NCBI GenBank assembly: GCA_019638775.1
Contig: JAHBTD010000001.1
Span: forward strand, 62,001 to 126,000
Origin: Fimbriimonadaceae bacterium
GTDB taxonomy: Bacteria; Armatimonadota; Fimbriimonadia; Fimbriimonadales; Fimbriimonadaceae
Reading direction: 5' to 3'
Length of the DNA stretch: 64,000 bases
The notes under the pieces are model-generated. The model saw only the letters and a list, made by a program, of their open reading frames with translations, made no database searches and was not told the origin of the DNA. Made by a program: the position numbers and the translations under genes. Below are positions 32,718-40,782 of this stretch, one piece after another. The stretch's first letter is position 1; each line of letters begins with the position of its first letter.

Positions 32718-33773
32718 CTAGAACAGCGTTCCAGCGCCTTGCTCCAGCTCGAGCAATCGCTGTTTGCGCCACAGTCCGCCGCCGTAGCCGCACATGGTGC
32801 CGTCCGACTTGATGACCCGGTGGCAAGGGATGATGATCGCCAGCCGATTGTCGCCGTTGGCTTTGCCGACCGCTCTCTGTCCGTCCGGGCATCCAATCGC
32901 CTTGCCAAGCTGTCCATAAGACCGCGTTTCACCGTAGGGGATCTTCAGCAGATAATCCCAGACCCGCATTTGGAAGTCGGTGCCGGGGTATTCCAGGGGT
33001 GTTTTGAACTCTTTCAGCTCGCCTTTGAAATAGGCGTCGAGCTCGGCTTCGATCTGATCCAGGATTGGGCTTTCTCCGGGGACGAGCGCGCAGGAGAATC
33101 GCTTGCGGACGGTGGTGAGCTGCGTCTCCAGCATCCGGCGATCGACGTATTCGAGGATGCAGAGCGCGTGGTCGTTGGCTCCGGCGATCATGGCGCCCAG
33201 CGGGGTGTCGATCCAGCGAACGGTGAGGACGTTGCGACCCTCCGCCTGTCCGGGGGTCGCGCCGAGGGTCTTGAGGAACGCATCGCGAAATCCGCTGTCC
33301 GAATCGTATCCAATCTCCATGGCTGCCTCTGTCTTGTTCATTCCGCGCCGAATCTCCTTGAATGCCTGCCCAAGCCGCCTTGCGCGCTGATACCCCTGAA
33401 AGGTCATTCCGTAGTGGGTTTTGAAGTATCTCCGCACTCGCTCCGGTTCAAACCCCTGGCATCGCAAATCCCAGTCTTTGAGGCGCTGCGTGGGGTTTGA
33501 GTCTACTTTGGAAAGCAAGTCCAGCACCCATTCCGGCGGCTTACTGCCCATGTCCATCGGTCGGCAACGCTTGCAAGGCCGAAGTCCGGCGTGGAGGGCG
33601 TCGCGGGCGGTGGCGAAGAACTGCACGTTCTTGCGTAGCGGAGTCTTTGCCGGGCAGACCGGGCGGCAGAAGATGCCGGTTGTGAGAACGCCGACGAAGA
33701 AGATCCCGTCGTAGTCGGGGTTTCTCGCCTCCATCGCGGTGTACATTTCGCAGTCGCTCGGCAATGTGAGCAT
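32718..33773 (-). CDS. ada: Bifunctional Ada: DNA repair methyltransferase and transcription activator
   Basis: The 351-residue protein has the full Ada layout. The N-terminal Zn domain contains C36, C40, C67 and C70 (GIFCRPVCPAKTP and RPCKRCRP), with C36 as the phosphotriester methyl acceptor. An AraC-type helix-turn-helix follows (about 95-170; RRYFKTHYGMTFQGYQRARR, TEAAMEIGYDSDSGFRDAF). The C-terminal O6-methylguanine transferase carries IPCHRVI near residue 315. It repairs alkylated DNA in the cytoplasm, and methylation of the N-terminal cysteine turns it into an activator of its own regulon. No frameshift or lost residue is seen. Confidence 0.95.
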   Translation of the reverse strand: MLTLPSDCEMYTAMEARNPDYDGIFFVGVLTTGIFCRPVCPAKTPLRKNVQFFATARDALHAGLRPCKRCRPMDMGSKPPEWVLDLLSKVDSNPTQRLKDWDLRCQGFEPERVRRYFKTHYGMTFQGYQRARRLGQAFKEIRRGMNKTEAAMEIGYDSDSGFRDAFLKTLGATPGQAEGRNVLTVRWIDTPLGAMIAGANDHALCILEYVDRRMLETQLTTVRKRFSCALVPGESPILDQIEAELDAYFKGELKEFKTPLEYPGTDFQMRVWDYLLKIPYGETRSYGQLGKAIGCPDGQRAVGKANGDNRLAIIIPCHRVIKSDGTMCGYGGGLWRKQRLLELEQGAGTLF

Positions 33774-33884
33774 GGGTTGATGGTACTTGGGTTGGCGGAG
33801 GGGCGCGCTACCGAAAAATTCACTTCAATGTTTTTGGGTGGCTATCAGCTAACTGCACTCAGTTAAGAATGCTCTTTTGCGTCG

Positions 33885-35294
33885 CTATCTCATCCTGAGC
33901 CAAGGATCGTCGGGGAGGCGGTGCGTCCAGTCTTTCCCCTGCTCCAAAGCATGCAAGCTCAGGTACATCAACCCAACCCCAGCCGCACCTTGCATAAGGC
34001 CAGTCTGCGTCGAGAGCTCTTTCGGTGATTTCCGATTCTCTGCCCAACTCCACCGACGACCTTTTTCATCGACCGTCGCCTTTGCATCGATCACCGCAAT
34101 GTGGGCCTTGGCGTAGTCGAGGTACGCCTGCTTCTTCGTCTCCCGGTACATATCCATAAAGAACATCGCCACGCCAGCATTGCCGCAGCAGATGCCATGG
34201 TTATTCCAGAAGCCCGGAGTTTCATTTCGGTCGCAGCCGCTGTCCATCACCGAGTTGGCGCACCTCTCCGCCCACTCCAGCCAGCCCTTCTCCGGCTGAA
34301 TCTGATGGAGTTTGATGAAGAGCCGCGCCGTGCCGATCGGACCGTGGCAATAGCCCATGTAGAAGATCGGCGGGTCGATGACGTTGTCGTAGAAGACTTT
34401 GTATCCGCCGTTGGAGGTGTAGGCGATGCTATGCAGGTACTGAACGCCTCTGAGTGCAGCGGAGAGATATTCTTCTCTGGGATACCACCGCTGGTGCGCG
34501 CAGGCCAAAGCGTAGGCGACCCCGGCGGTGCCATGAGAGAAGTTCGGCAGGTTGCGGGTGACGCCTTGAGCGTAGCTCCATCGCCAGCCTTTGCCGGACT
34601 TATCGGCACGGTTGATGAGTTCTTCTGCCGCATTTCGAACTAATGGACGCGCTGTTGATCGCCGAAAACTTGAGTCGCTTAGGGCTTCAATCCGACCCGC
34701 TGGGAACGCCGCGAGAATTCCAGCCAGGCCGGAGATGATGTCGTTTTCTGGGCCAAAGTTTGCACCTTCGGGGCCGCTGCGCCATTGTTTCTCAATGTGG
34801 TCTCGAATTCTTTGGTAAGTTGGAAGATAGACCTCTTTGGCTTGCAGATAAGGTCCCTCTATGGGCTCAAATACCAGCAGGTTGATTAATCCAGCAACGC
34901 CTGTGTAGAGTCCGAGATCGCTCTTGTCCGTCAATCCGTCCAGCGACTTCACCAGATACCTGACCGCCCGCTCCTTATCCGACCTCACCTGATCCGTTGG
35001 CCCAAATTCATCCAACGCCTTCAGAAAATACAGCACCCCCGCCGTGCCGCTGTAGAGGTTCGTTTCCGCCTTATCAACACCCTCGGCAAGCTTATAGCTG
35101 ATCTGTCCGTCAGGCCCCTCAATCCGCATCGAGTGCAGCCACTTCTGAACCTCCCGCGTTTTCGTCAGCCATTCGTCGTTCGGCTTGGGCTTGGCAGATT
35201 CTTGGGCAAGCAGTGGCGCAGGCAGCGAGAGAGCCGCATAGCCCAGAGCTCCAGCTTTAATCAGATCACGACGGGATGGGCGATTCGTGGACAT
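33885..35294 (-). CDS. Tat-exported LanC-like protein
   Basis: The 469-residue protein opens with a twin-arginine signal (SRRDLIKAGALGYAALSLPAPLLA). The rest has the GxxG-rich alpha/alpha toroid repeats of LanC-like cyclases: YSGTAGVLYFL, YTGVAGLINLL, ISGLAGILAAF, SHGTAGVAYAL, CHGPIGTARLF and CCGNAGVAMFF. H254 matches the LanC catalytic histidine, and C316 and C369 match two zinc cysteines, but the third ligand, normally His in a CHG motif, is C370 (ICCG). LanC-like proteins add thiols to dehydrated residues or are glycan-binding relatives; periplasmic export makes lanthipeptide synthesis unlikely. No LanB/LanM or precursor gene is adjacent. Role unknown. Confidence 0.85.
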   Translation of the reverse strand: MSTNRPSRRDLIKAGALGYAALSLPAPLLAQESAKPKPNDEWLTKTREVQKWLHSMRIEGPDGQISYKLAEGVDKAETNLYSGTAGVLYFLKALDEFGPTDQVRSDKERAVRYLVKSLDGLTDKSDLGLYTGVAGLINLLVFEPIEGPYLQAKEVYLPTYQRIRDHIEKQWRSGPEGANFGPENDIISGLAGILAAFPAGRIEALSDSSFRRSTARPLVRNAAEELINRADKSGKGWRWSYAQGVTRNLPNFSHGTAGVAYALACAHQRWYPREEYLSAALRGVQYLHSIAYTSNGGYKVFYDNVIDPPIFYMGYCHGPIGTARLFIKLHQIQPEKGWLEWAERCANSVMDSGCDRNETPGFWNNHGICCGNAGVAMFFMDMYRETKKQAYLDYAKAHIAVIDAKATVDEKGRRWSWAENRKSPKELSTQTGLMQGAAGVGLMYLSLHALEQGKDWTHRLPDDPWLRMR

Positions 35295-35410
35295 CTCCTC
35301 TGTAGAATATCAGCCATTCCATTCAAAACAAACCTTCCGAAGCTATTCTTGGCAAACTCTTCAAGTTGTATCATGAAGGCGTTCTCATTGTTGGGGGAGA
35401 AAGTGTACAG

Positions 35411-36376
35411 ATGCTAGATTACGTCATCCTGTTCTTGGCTCTTATATCTGCAATAGTCACCCTGATCCTTCACTGGAGAGAAAAGCCACCTGAATTCAAA
35501 TGCCACGCAGAACCTGAGGCAACACAGACACAGCCAAAACCTTCGCCACTGGGCTCTCCCAAAGTATGGTCAGGCTTGCTAGCCTTTATCTTGTTTGCTC
35601 TAAACTGGCAAGTCAATATACAAGCGACTCTGCAAAAGGAGGAACAAAAAATTGCTGAACTTAAACGAGCGGTTCGTGCAGTTTACACGTTCAAGTCGAT
35701 TGATATCGTCGCCGATTACACTTTAGCAGACAAGGCAGTCATTGCAACACTTCTGCCTGCAGAGCTGTTAGAGCGCATTAAAGCTGCAGGCGTCAAACCA
35801 CTACAATTTGAATATGGAGGTTGGAACGTATCCTATCAGCCAAATGCCATCATTTCCGAGGTCGTACTCGCGCCAACCGGTGACAGCAACACCCTAAACA
35901 AAAGCCCGCTTGTACATCTGGAGCGTCTCATAGCGAGTGACGGATCTTTGACTTTGTGGACGTCCCCAAAAGAAGCGAGGTCAGTTGATCCCCAACTTCA
36001 ACCCAGCCTAGGCAGCGATGGCCTTACACAAACCATAGTCGAAGTGCGCGTCCAAATCAGAGGCTCTGCACAATCCCTTCTAGTGAAATCAGGCTCCGTA
36101 AAGGTCCGATATCAGGCTTCCTTTGTCCCTATCCATCCAAGAGCCCCGTTCAGCACGGTTGATGCCGAAACCTTCTACTGCTCTCTCGATCTTGAATATG
36201 ATAAAGACGACCCGCTGCAAAAAGAGATCTATGCAAAAAGAACTCAAGAGCGTGGAATATTCGATTGCCAGTTAGGTGATTTTCTGGTTGATGCTAAGCA
36301 CAATGACTCCAAGTACTACTCAACAGGTGCAGTCAACCTTGAAATTAATACATTTTACGTGCTAAATCGTCACTAA
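35411..36376 (+). CDS. Hypothetical membrane-anchored protein
   Basis: The 321-residue protein has an N-terminal membrane helix (MLDYVILFLALISAIVTLIL), a short charged linker, a second helix (GLLAFILFALNWQVNIQATL, about 52-71), a coiled-coil-like stretch (KEEQKIAELKRAVRAVY) and a soluble beta-rich C-terminal domain. ATG 35411 has GGGGGAGAAAG upstream; the longer frame from 35366 lacks this. The codon usage and base composition are more A+T-rich than most of the window. It is an isolated plus-strand gene. No family recognised. Confidence 0.6.
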   Translation: MLDYVILFLALISAIVTLILHWREKPPEFKCHAEPEATQTQPKPSPLGSPKVWSGLLAFILFALNWQVNIQATLQKEEQKIAELKRAVRAVYTFKSIDIVADYTLADKAVIATLLPAELLERIKAAGVKPLQFEYGGWNVSYQPNAIISEVVLAPTGDSNTLNKSPLVHLERLIASDGSLTLWTSPKEARSVDPQLQPSLGSDGLTQTIVEVRVQIRGSAQSLLVKSGSVKVRYQASFVPIHPRAPFSTVDAETFYCSLDLEYDKDDPLQKEIYAKRTQERGIFDCQLGDFLVDAKHNDSKYYSTGAVNLEINTFYVLNRH

Positions 36377-36381
36377 AGAAT

Positions 36382-36579
36382 CTATCGCTTCAACGCATCA
36401 ATCTCATCTTTGTCAAGTTTCGTTAGCGAGTCGCTATTATCTTTAAATGGCAAAGCTTGCTTCACGAGTTCAACTAAATTGGAAAGCCTAGTCGCTGGTG
36501 TCGAGTTAGGATTGCTTGAACCACACCCTATCGACAGAACAACTGCGATAGCGAGAACAGTGCCTATTCGATATCCCAC
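36382..36579 (-). CDS. Small putative lipoprotein downstream of the prepilin
   Basis: The 65-residue product begins with a signal (MGYRIGTVLAIAVVLSIGC) ending in a lipobox-like SIGC, then a Ser/Asn/Thr-rich linker and a charged helix (LVELVKQALPF, SLTKLDKDEIDALKR). It starts at a GTG overlapping the last 16 bases of the prepilin gene, so it is probably co-translated with it. It may be a small outer- or inner-membrane lipoprotein linked to the pilin; that is inferred from position only. Confidence 0.6.
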   Translation of the reverse strand: MGYRIGTVLAIAVVLSIGCGSSNPNSTPATRLSNLVELVKQALPFKDNSDSLTKLDKDEIDALKR

Positions 36580-37457
36580 TGATAAAGCTCCTTGTTAGCA
36601 ATTCGGCATGTCGGATCACCTTTGGCACCCGAGAAGAGAGAGCCACAGTTTGCACCGGAAGCCGCTTGTGCAGCAGTCAAGCTCCGACAACTTGTATCAA
36701 CCTTACACACAAAGCCATGGTGTTTGAATAACGTCGAGTATAAGCCTGTAGCAATCCCTGAATCTTCGTCAGCAAGTTTAGTATGCATTTCCTTATTCAG
36801 CCAGATACTTTGTCTTCCCCACCCTGCCGCGCAATGCCCTCCTGGGTTAACAGGAGGCTCAACTTGCATAAGTGTCATAAATCCATAGTCACTCTTAAGC
36901 AGTGCGTTGTCTGTTAAATATGCAGCCGGTGTTCTGGAGGCTAACATAACTGTATTGGCTGGATTCGCAATTTTGCCTTCCTCAATTCCAATGATCGAAC
37001 CTCGATTCAACGGATCTACCCTATTGAGATGGCAATACGCAAAGCCAATATCTCCAAAGCGAGTAGCCTTTGCGATAGAGTCTTTTGGTTCTTCCACTTG
37101 CTTTACACCAGAATAGTTTAGATAATAAACACTGTAATTTTTGACATATGGATATAAAAGAAGCGCCCACGTCGAATAATATCTTCCTTTGGAGAGACTA
37201 ATAGCTTTATCCGAATATGAACCAGTATCCTGGTAATACCCTCCAACAGGAGGCATGCGACCATCGTAATCAGATGTGTATAGATAGAAACTTGTCCCCA
37301 TTTGCTTCATCGTTGATGTAGCTTTGCTTTTACTTGCTGTCTCTTTGGCATTGGCCATCATCGGAAAGATAATTGCGGCGATAATGGCGATGATGGCGAT
37401 CACAACAAGTAGCTCAATGAGAGTAAACGCCCTTCGGGAGCATGACTTGTAACTCAC
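36564..37457 (-). CDS. DUF1559-like prepilin-type pseudopilin
   Basis: The protein (about 297 residues from the chosen start) carries the type IV prepilin leader and helix RRAFTLIELLVVIAIIAIIAAI, in which cleavage would occur just before the F-T-L-I-E segment, then a typical type II secretion/pseudopilin-like body (MKQMGTSFYLYTSDYDGRMPP). Such DUF1559/H-x9-DG-style pseudopilins are numerous in Armatimonadota and Planctomycetes. I chose GTG 37457 (VSYKSCSRRAF) because it gives the usual short leader and has AGGACA upstream; the frame could extend to 37601 but would give a 57-residue leader with many Cys. The sequence is A+T-richer than the flanking eCIS locus. Confidence 0.8.
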   Translation of the reverse strand: MSYKSCSRRAFTLIELLVVIAIIAIIAAIIFPMMANAKETASKSKATSTMKQMGTSFYLYTSDYDGRMPPVGGYYQDTGSYSDKAISLSKGRYYSTWALLLYPYVKNYSVYYLNYSGVKQVEEPKDSIAKATRFGDIGFAYCHLNRVDPLNRGSIIGIEEGKIANPANTVMLASRTPAAYLTDNALLKSDYGFMTLMQVEPPVNPGGHCAAGWGRQSIWLNKEMHTKLADEDSGIATGLYSTLFKHHGFVCKVDTSCRSLTAAQAASGANCGSLFSGAKGDPTCRIANKELYQWDIE

Positions 37458-37740
37458 CGCATCTGTCCTGACGTTCGCACACTCGCACGTACAGCTGTGA
37501 TCGAAACGAACAGAAACTGAGCTCGGTGCTGCTTCCATGGAACTGTGACCAAGTTCAATATAGCACAGCAAATGCTTCCCGACCATACACTTTTCTTTCA
37601 ACTTTTACCTAATTAGTCAGCTGTAATCGCATTGAATCCAAAGGACGCATGGAGCGGGCTATGCATGATAAGGGGCAACCGATCTGCACGCACAGTACAT
37701 TGATCTTCAATTGCCCTTTGGCACTTGACTCATTTAGCTT

Positions 37741-40700
37741 CTATATCGTCACCTGAAGATTCCCCGCCGAAGCTGGCTGCAGCTGCGTAAACCCTCCGAT
37801 ATTGCTCGGCTGCTCCGCGATATTTCCCGTCGCCGTCGCGCCGCGCCCAAAGAGCACACCCTGAAACTGCACCTGCCCCGAAAAGATGTTCGACGTGATC
37901 GCCGTGTACACCGCCATAAACTCGCGCAGGCCGAACGCCATCTCGTTGCCCTGCAGGTTGGCGTCCTGATAGATCGGGAAAGGCGGCAGGCCGTTCTGCC
38001 GAATGAACGCCAGCACCGCCGGGTCGTTCCCGTTCGCCAGCATCGCCGGAAGCCGGAACCCGCCAAGCACGTTGTCGCTGAAGATCAGCCGCGCCGACCC
38101 CCAGTTCCGATGCTCGTTGCCCTGAATCCGCTTCATTCGGGCCTGCAGCAGTTCCCAGATCTGCCCGGAAAGCTGCTGAGCCCCCGTCTCGGCGTAAAGA
38201 GCCACCCATCCAAGAAAGACGTTGCGCTCGATCCGGTGGAAGCCATCCACGTCGTCCAGCTGCAGGGCTACAGGCGGCATCACCTCTTTCGTGCCGCCAA
38301 GGGTTGCGACCCGAGGAGCGAGAGCCTGGACCGCCCTTGTTAGGACAGCCGCTTCGACCGTGTCCTGTCGCAAAGCCAAGATCAGGTTCTTGGTCAGGTT
38401 CACCGTGTTCGCATCCACCATTCCCGGTCTTCCGATGAACCGCTCCAGCTCGACTGCCATTGTCTTGCGCTCTTCGGGCGTGGCCTTGCTCATCTCCTTG
38501 ACCACCGACTGGAAAGCCTTGGTACGAGGGCCGGATTCGCCGACGGTCGCAATGTCGGTCCAGAGCTTTGGCACCAGCCAATCCCCACGCTCGATCGGGT
38601 CGCGGAAATCGCCGGGAGTTTGCGGCACCACGATCTGACCGCGGACGATGTTGTCCGTCAGCGTCAGATCGGTCACCGCCCCAATACGCAAGATCGTTCC
38701 GCAAACCACCATCTGCGTCGGCCCGACCGTCGGAGAAGGCGGAGGGATCACCCGCGTGGTCACCTCGGCGGTTCCTTCTATGCGGCATCCCTCCATATTC
38801 AGCTCCGCACAGTCCTCGATGTTGATCGCATAGGCCTGTCCGTTGGCCTGGAAGGCGATGTCGCGGATATCCAGCGAGCCAAATCCCCGGATGTCGATCA
38901 CCCCGTTGGCCTGAATCGTCGTTCCCCCGCGTACTCCGTGAAGCTTGAGCGAGAGCCGGGGCTTGCGGTCGCCGATGTCCAAGACTCCCTTGATCCAGGT
39001 ATGGATTCCGGGCTTGAGGCACAGGCAAGCCGCCTCGATCTTGGTGTCTTCGATCAGCCGCTTCAGCACGGCGACAAGGTTCTCCTTGTGCTTGCCCGGG
39101 TGGACAACAATACAGCACTCCTCCACAACAGGGGTATTGCAAAGCTCATCCAGCGCGGCCTGAACGGTGAGTTTGCCCGTCAATCGGTCGCAGGTGGGGT
39201 TGTAGGAGACCAGGTCAGCGCGGGAAAGCTGCACCGTGAACGTCACCGGAACGTGGATGACAGCCCCGTTTTCGTCGAGCAGCTCTGCCTTCAGCTTCTG
39301 TACAGCCGTTGTCGAGTCCACACGCCAGTCGCACGTGGCGATGCCCTGGGCGTTTGTGCTCGCGGGGTTGGCGCTGTTGATCTGCCCGTTGCCCGCGATC
39401 ACCGTAAACCGCACCTGCGCGTTCTGCACGGGCCTGCGCCCTCGCGTCACGCCGACCGTCGGCAGCTGCGGCAGCTGGAGCATGGCGTTGGGTGTTGTCG
39501 GGTTGGGCATGACCTCCTGGCCGTCGCCAGCGAGGAAGTGCATGTCGATCACGTCGGTAAGAGGGATGAACGGCCTGCGGCAGTCGGTGATCTGCCAGGC
39601 GTTCGCCCCTGGACTCTGCACCGCAATCGCCAATGGCGCATAGTGGTGGATGATGCCAAGAGGCTCCTGGTCATCGGGAACGCCACCCGTGGTGGGCCAG
39701 ATCACATCCCCCGTTGCCGTGCGCGCGGGGATCAGCCAGTGGTCGCCCACCCGGAAGTCCGCACCAGAAATCCTCACCTGAACGCCGTCTTCGAGCGACA
39801 TGAACCCGTCGGGGTCGAGGTTGCCGAAGGCCACCGGACCCGCCGAATCCCATCGCCGAACCTTCAGTCCCGCACCGTAGTTGGCGGCGGTCACGCCGGG
39901 AGCGTTGGGGTCGAGGATCAATCGGTCGTCCTCGACGCGAGCGATCTTGAAGAACTCGCCCGATTCCAGCTTAAGATCGCGAGCCGTGTCGGTGATCTCG
40001 ATCCACTGCCCCGCCGCAAAGGAAAGCATCTGATCGCGTCCTGGCTGGCTCACCTGGACGATGCGCACATCCACAATGTTCGCCGCGCTGAGGATGGAAC
40101 CGTTGTCGCGAGACCACTTGAACCTTGCCTGGTTGAGCGTCCCACCCGTATGGACCTCCACCCTATAAAGCTGATTTTCCAATCGCCGATATTGCGACCC
40201 TGGGCGCACGGTGCATGCTTCCGTCACATCAAGTGTCTTGGCGCGGGCACGAAGGCGGGCGGCTGTCGGACCGGGAACGCGCGAAAAAGCCTGGGCGCAA
40301 GTGTTGACGTTGTTGGGCAAGGCGATAGCCCACACACGCCCTAGCACACGCAGGCGCGTCGCCGTGTCCAGTCCGTTCAGCGCGACGTCGAGAAGATCGG
40401 AATCCTCAACTCCCGTGATATGCCTCTCGTAGACATCCAAGAAGAAGAACAGCTTGTTCCCAGCAGGCAGAGTCTGCCCCGGAAAATCGGGCTGGTTTGT
40501 GTACGAATCTTCGGTGTCGTTCTCAACAAGGATGCCGTCCACATAAGCACGCCCGGCCGCGATGCGAAACTGCCCGCCCGAAAACGTGATGCCGTAGCCC
40601 GGCGCGTCAATCGGCATAGCCGCTCCGCCCAGGGTGTCCTCGGCCTCCGTCCGAGTGCGATAGAGCCAAATGTCTTCGCTTTCGTTCCAATCCGCGTCAA

Positions 40701-40782
40701 GCTGAACGCGCCCTTGCTGCATGCGGACGCTTGAAAACTGCTTTTCGCGGTCAAAGCTGATACGGGTGAAGTCGCCTTTCAT
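37741..40782 (-). CDS. eCIS DUF6519-domain beta-helix protein (putative tail fibre/baseplate appendage)
   Basis: This 1013-residue protein is the last gene of the eCIS operon. The N-terminus (MKGDFTRISFDREKQFSSVRMQQGRVQLDADWNESED, read in parts) matches the DUF6519 domain found in eCIS and related loci. Residues about 460-530 resemble an Ig-like domain (GRRPVQNAQVRFTVIAG, GIATCDWRVDSTTAVQ). Residues about 540-760 resemble a pectate-lyase-like right-handed beta-helix (VVHPGKHKENLVAVL, LKPGIHTWIKGVLDIGD, NGVIDIRGFGSLDIRDIAF). The C-terminal 250 residues are less regular. Beta-helices at phage tail ends commonly bind surface glycans, so receptor binding is a fair but unproven role. Its ATG overlaps the upstream gene's stop by ATGA. 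Confidence 0.8.
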   Translation of the reverse strand: MKGDFTRISFDREKQFSSVRMQQGRVQLDADWNESEDIWLYRTRTEAEDTLGGAAMPIDAPGYGITFSGGQFRIAAGRAYVDGILVENDTEDSYTNQPDFPGQTLPAGNKLFFFLDVYERHITGVEDSDLLDVALNGLDTATRLRVLGRVWAIALPNNVNTCAQAFSRVPGPTAARLRARAKTLDVTEACTVRPGSQYRRLENQLYRVEVHTGGTLNQARFKWSRDNGSILSAANIVDVRIVQVSQPGRDQMLSFAAGQWIEITDTARDLKLESGEFFKIARVEDDRLILDPNAPGVTAANYGAGLKVRRWDSAGPVAFGNLDPDGFMSLEDGVQVRISGADFRVGDHWLIPARTATGDVIWPTTGGVPDDQEPLGIIHHYAPLAIAVQSPGANAWQITDCRRPFIPLTDVIDMHFLAGDGQEVMPNPTTPNAMLQLPQLPTVGVTRGRRPVQNAQVRFTVIAGNGQINSANPASTNAQGIATCDWRVDSTTAVQKLKAELLDENGAVIHVPVTFTVQLSRADLVSYNPTCDRLTGKLTVQAALDELCNTPVVEECCIVVHPGKHKENLVAVLKRLIEDTKIEAACLCLKPGIHTWIKGVLDIGDRKPRLSLKLHGVRGGTTIQANGVIDIRGFGSLDIRDIAFQANGQAYAINIEDCAELNMEGCRIEGTAEVTTRVIPPPSPTVGPTQMVVCGTILRIGAVTDLTLTDNIVRGQIVVPQTPGDFRDPIERGDWLVPKLWTDIATVGESGPRTKAFQSVVKEMSKATPEERKTMAVELERFIGRPGMVDANTVNLTKNLILALRQDTVEAAVLTRAVQALAPRVATLGGTKEVMPPVALQLDDVDGFHRIERNVFLGWVALYAETGAQQLSGQIWELLQARMKRIQGNEHRNWGSARLIFSDNVLGGFRLPAMLANGNDPAVLAFIRQNGLPPFPIYQDANLQGNEMAFGLREFMAVYTAITSNIFSGQVQFQGVLFGRGATATGNIAEQPSNIGGFTQLQPASAGNLQVTI

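Noticed and set aside
38620-40344. A 574-codon plus-strand open frame inside the DUF6519 gene
   Set aside because: It is antisense to a confident coding gene and rich in His/Arg/Pro, typical of a high-GC shadow frame.
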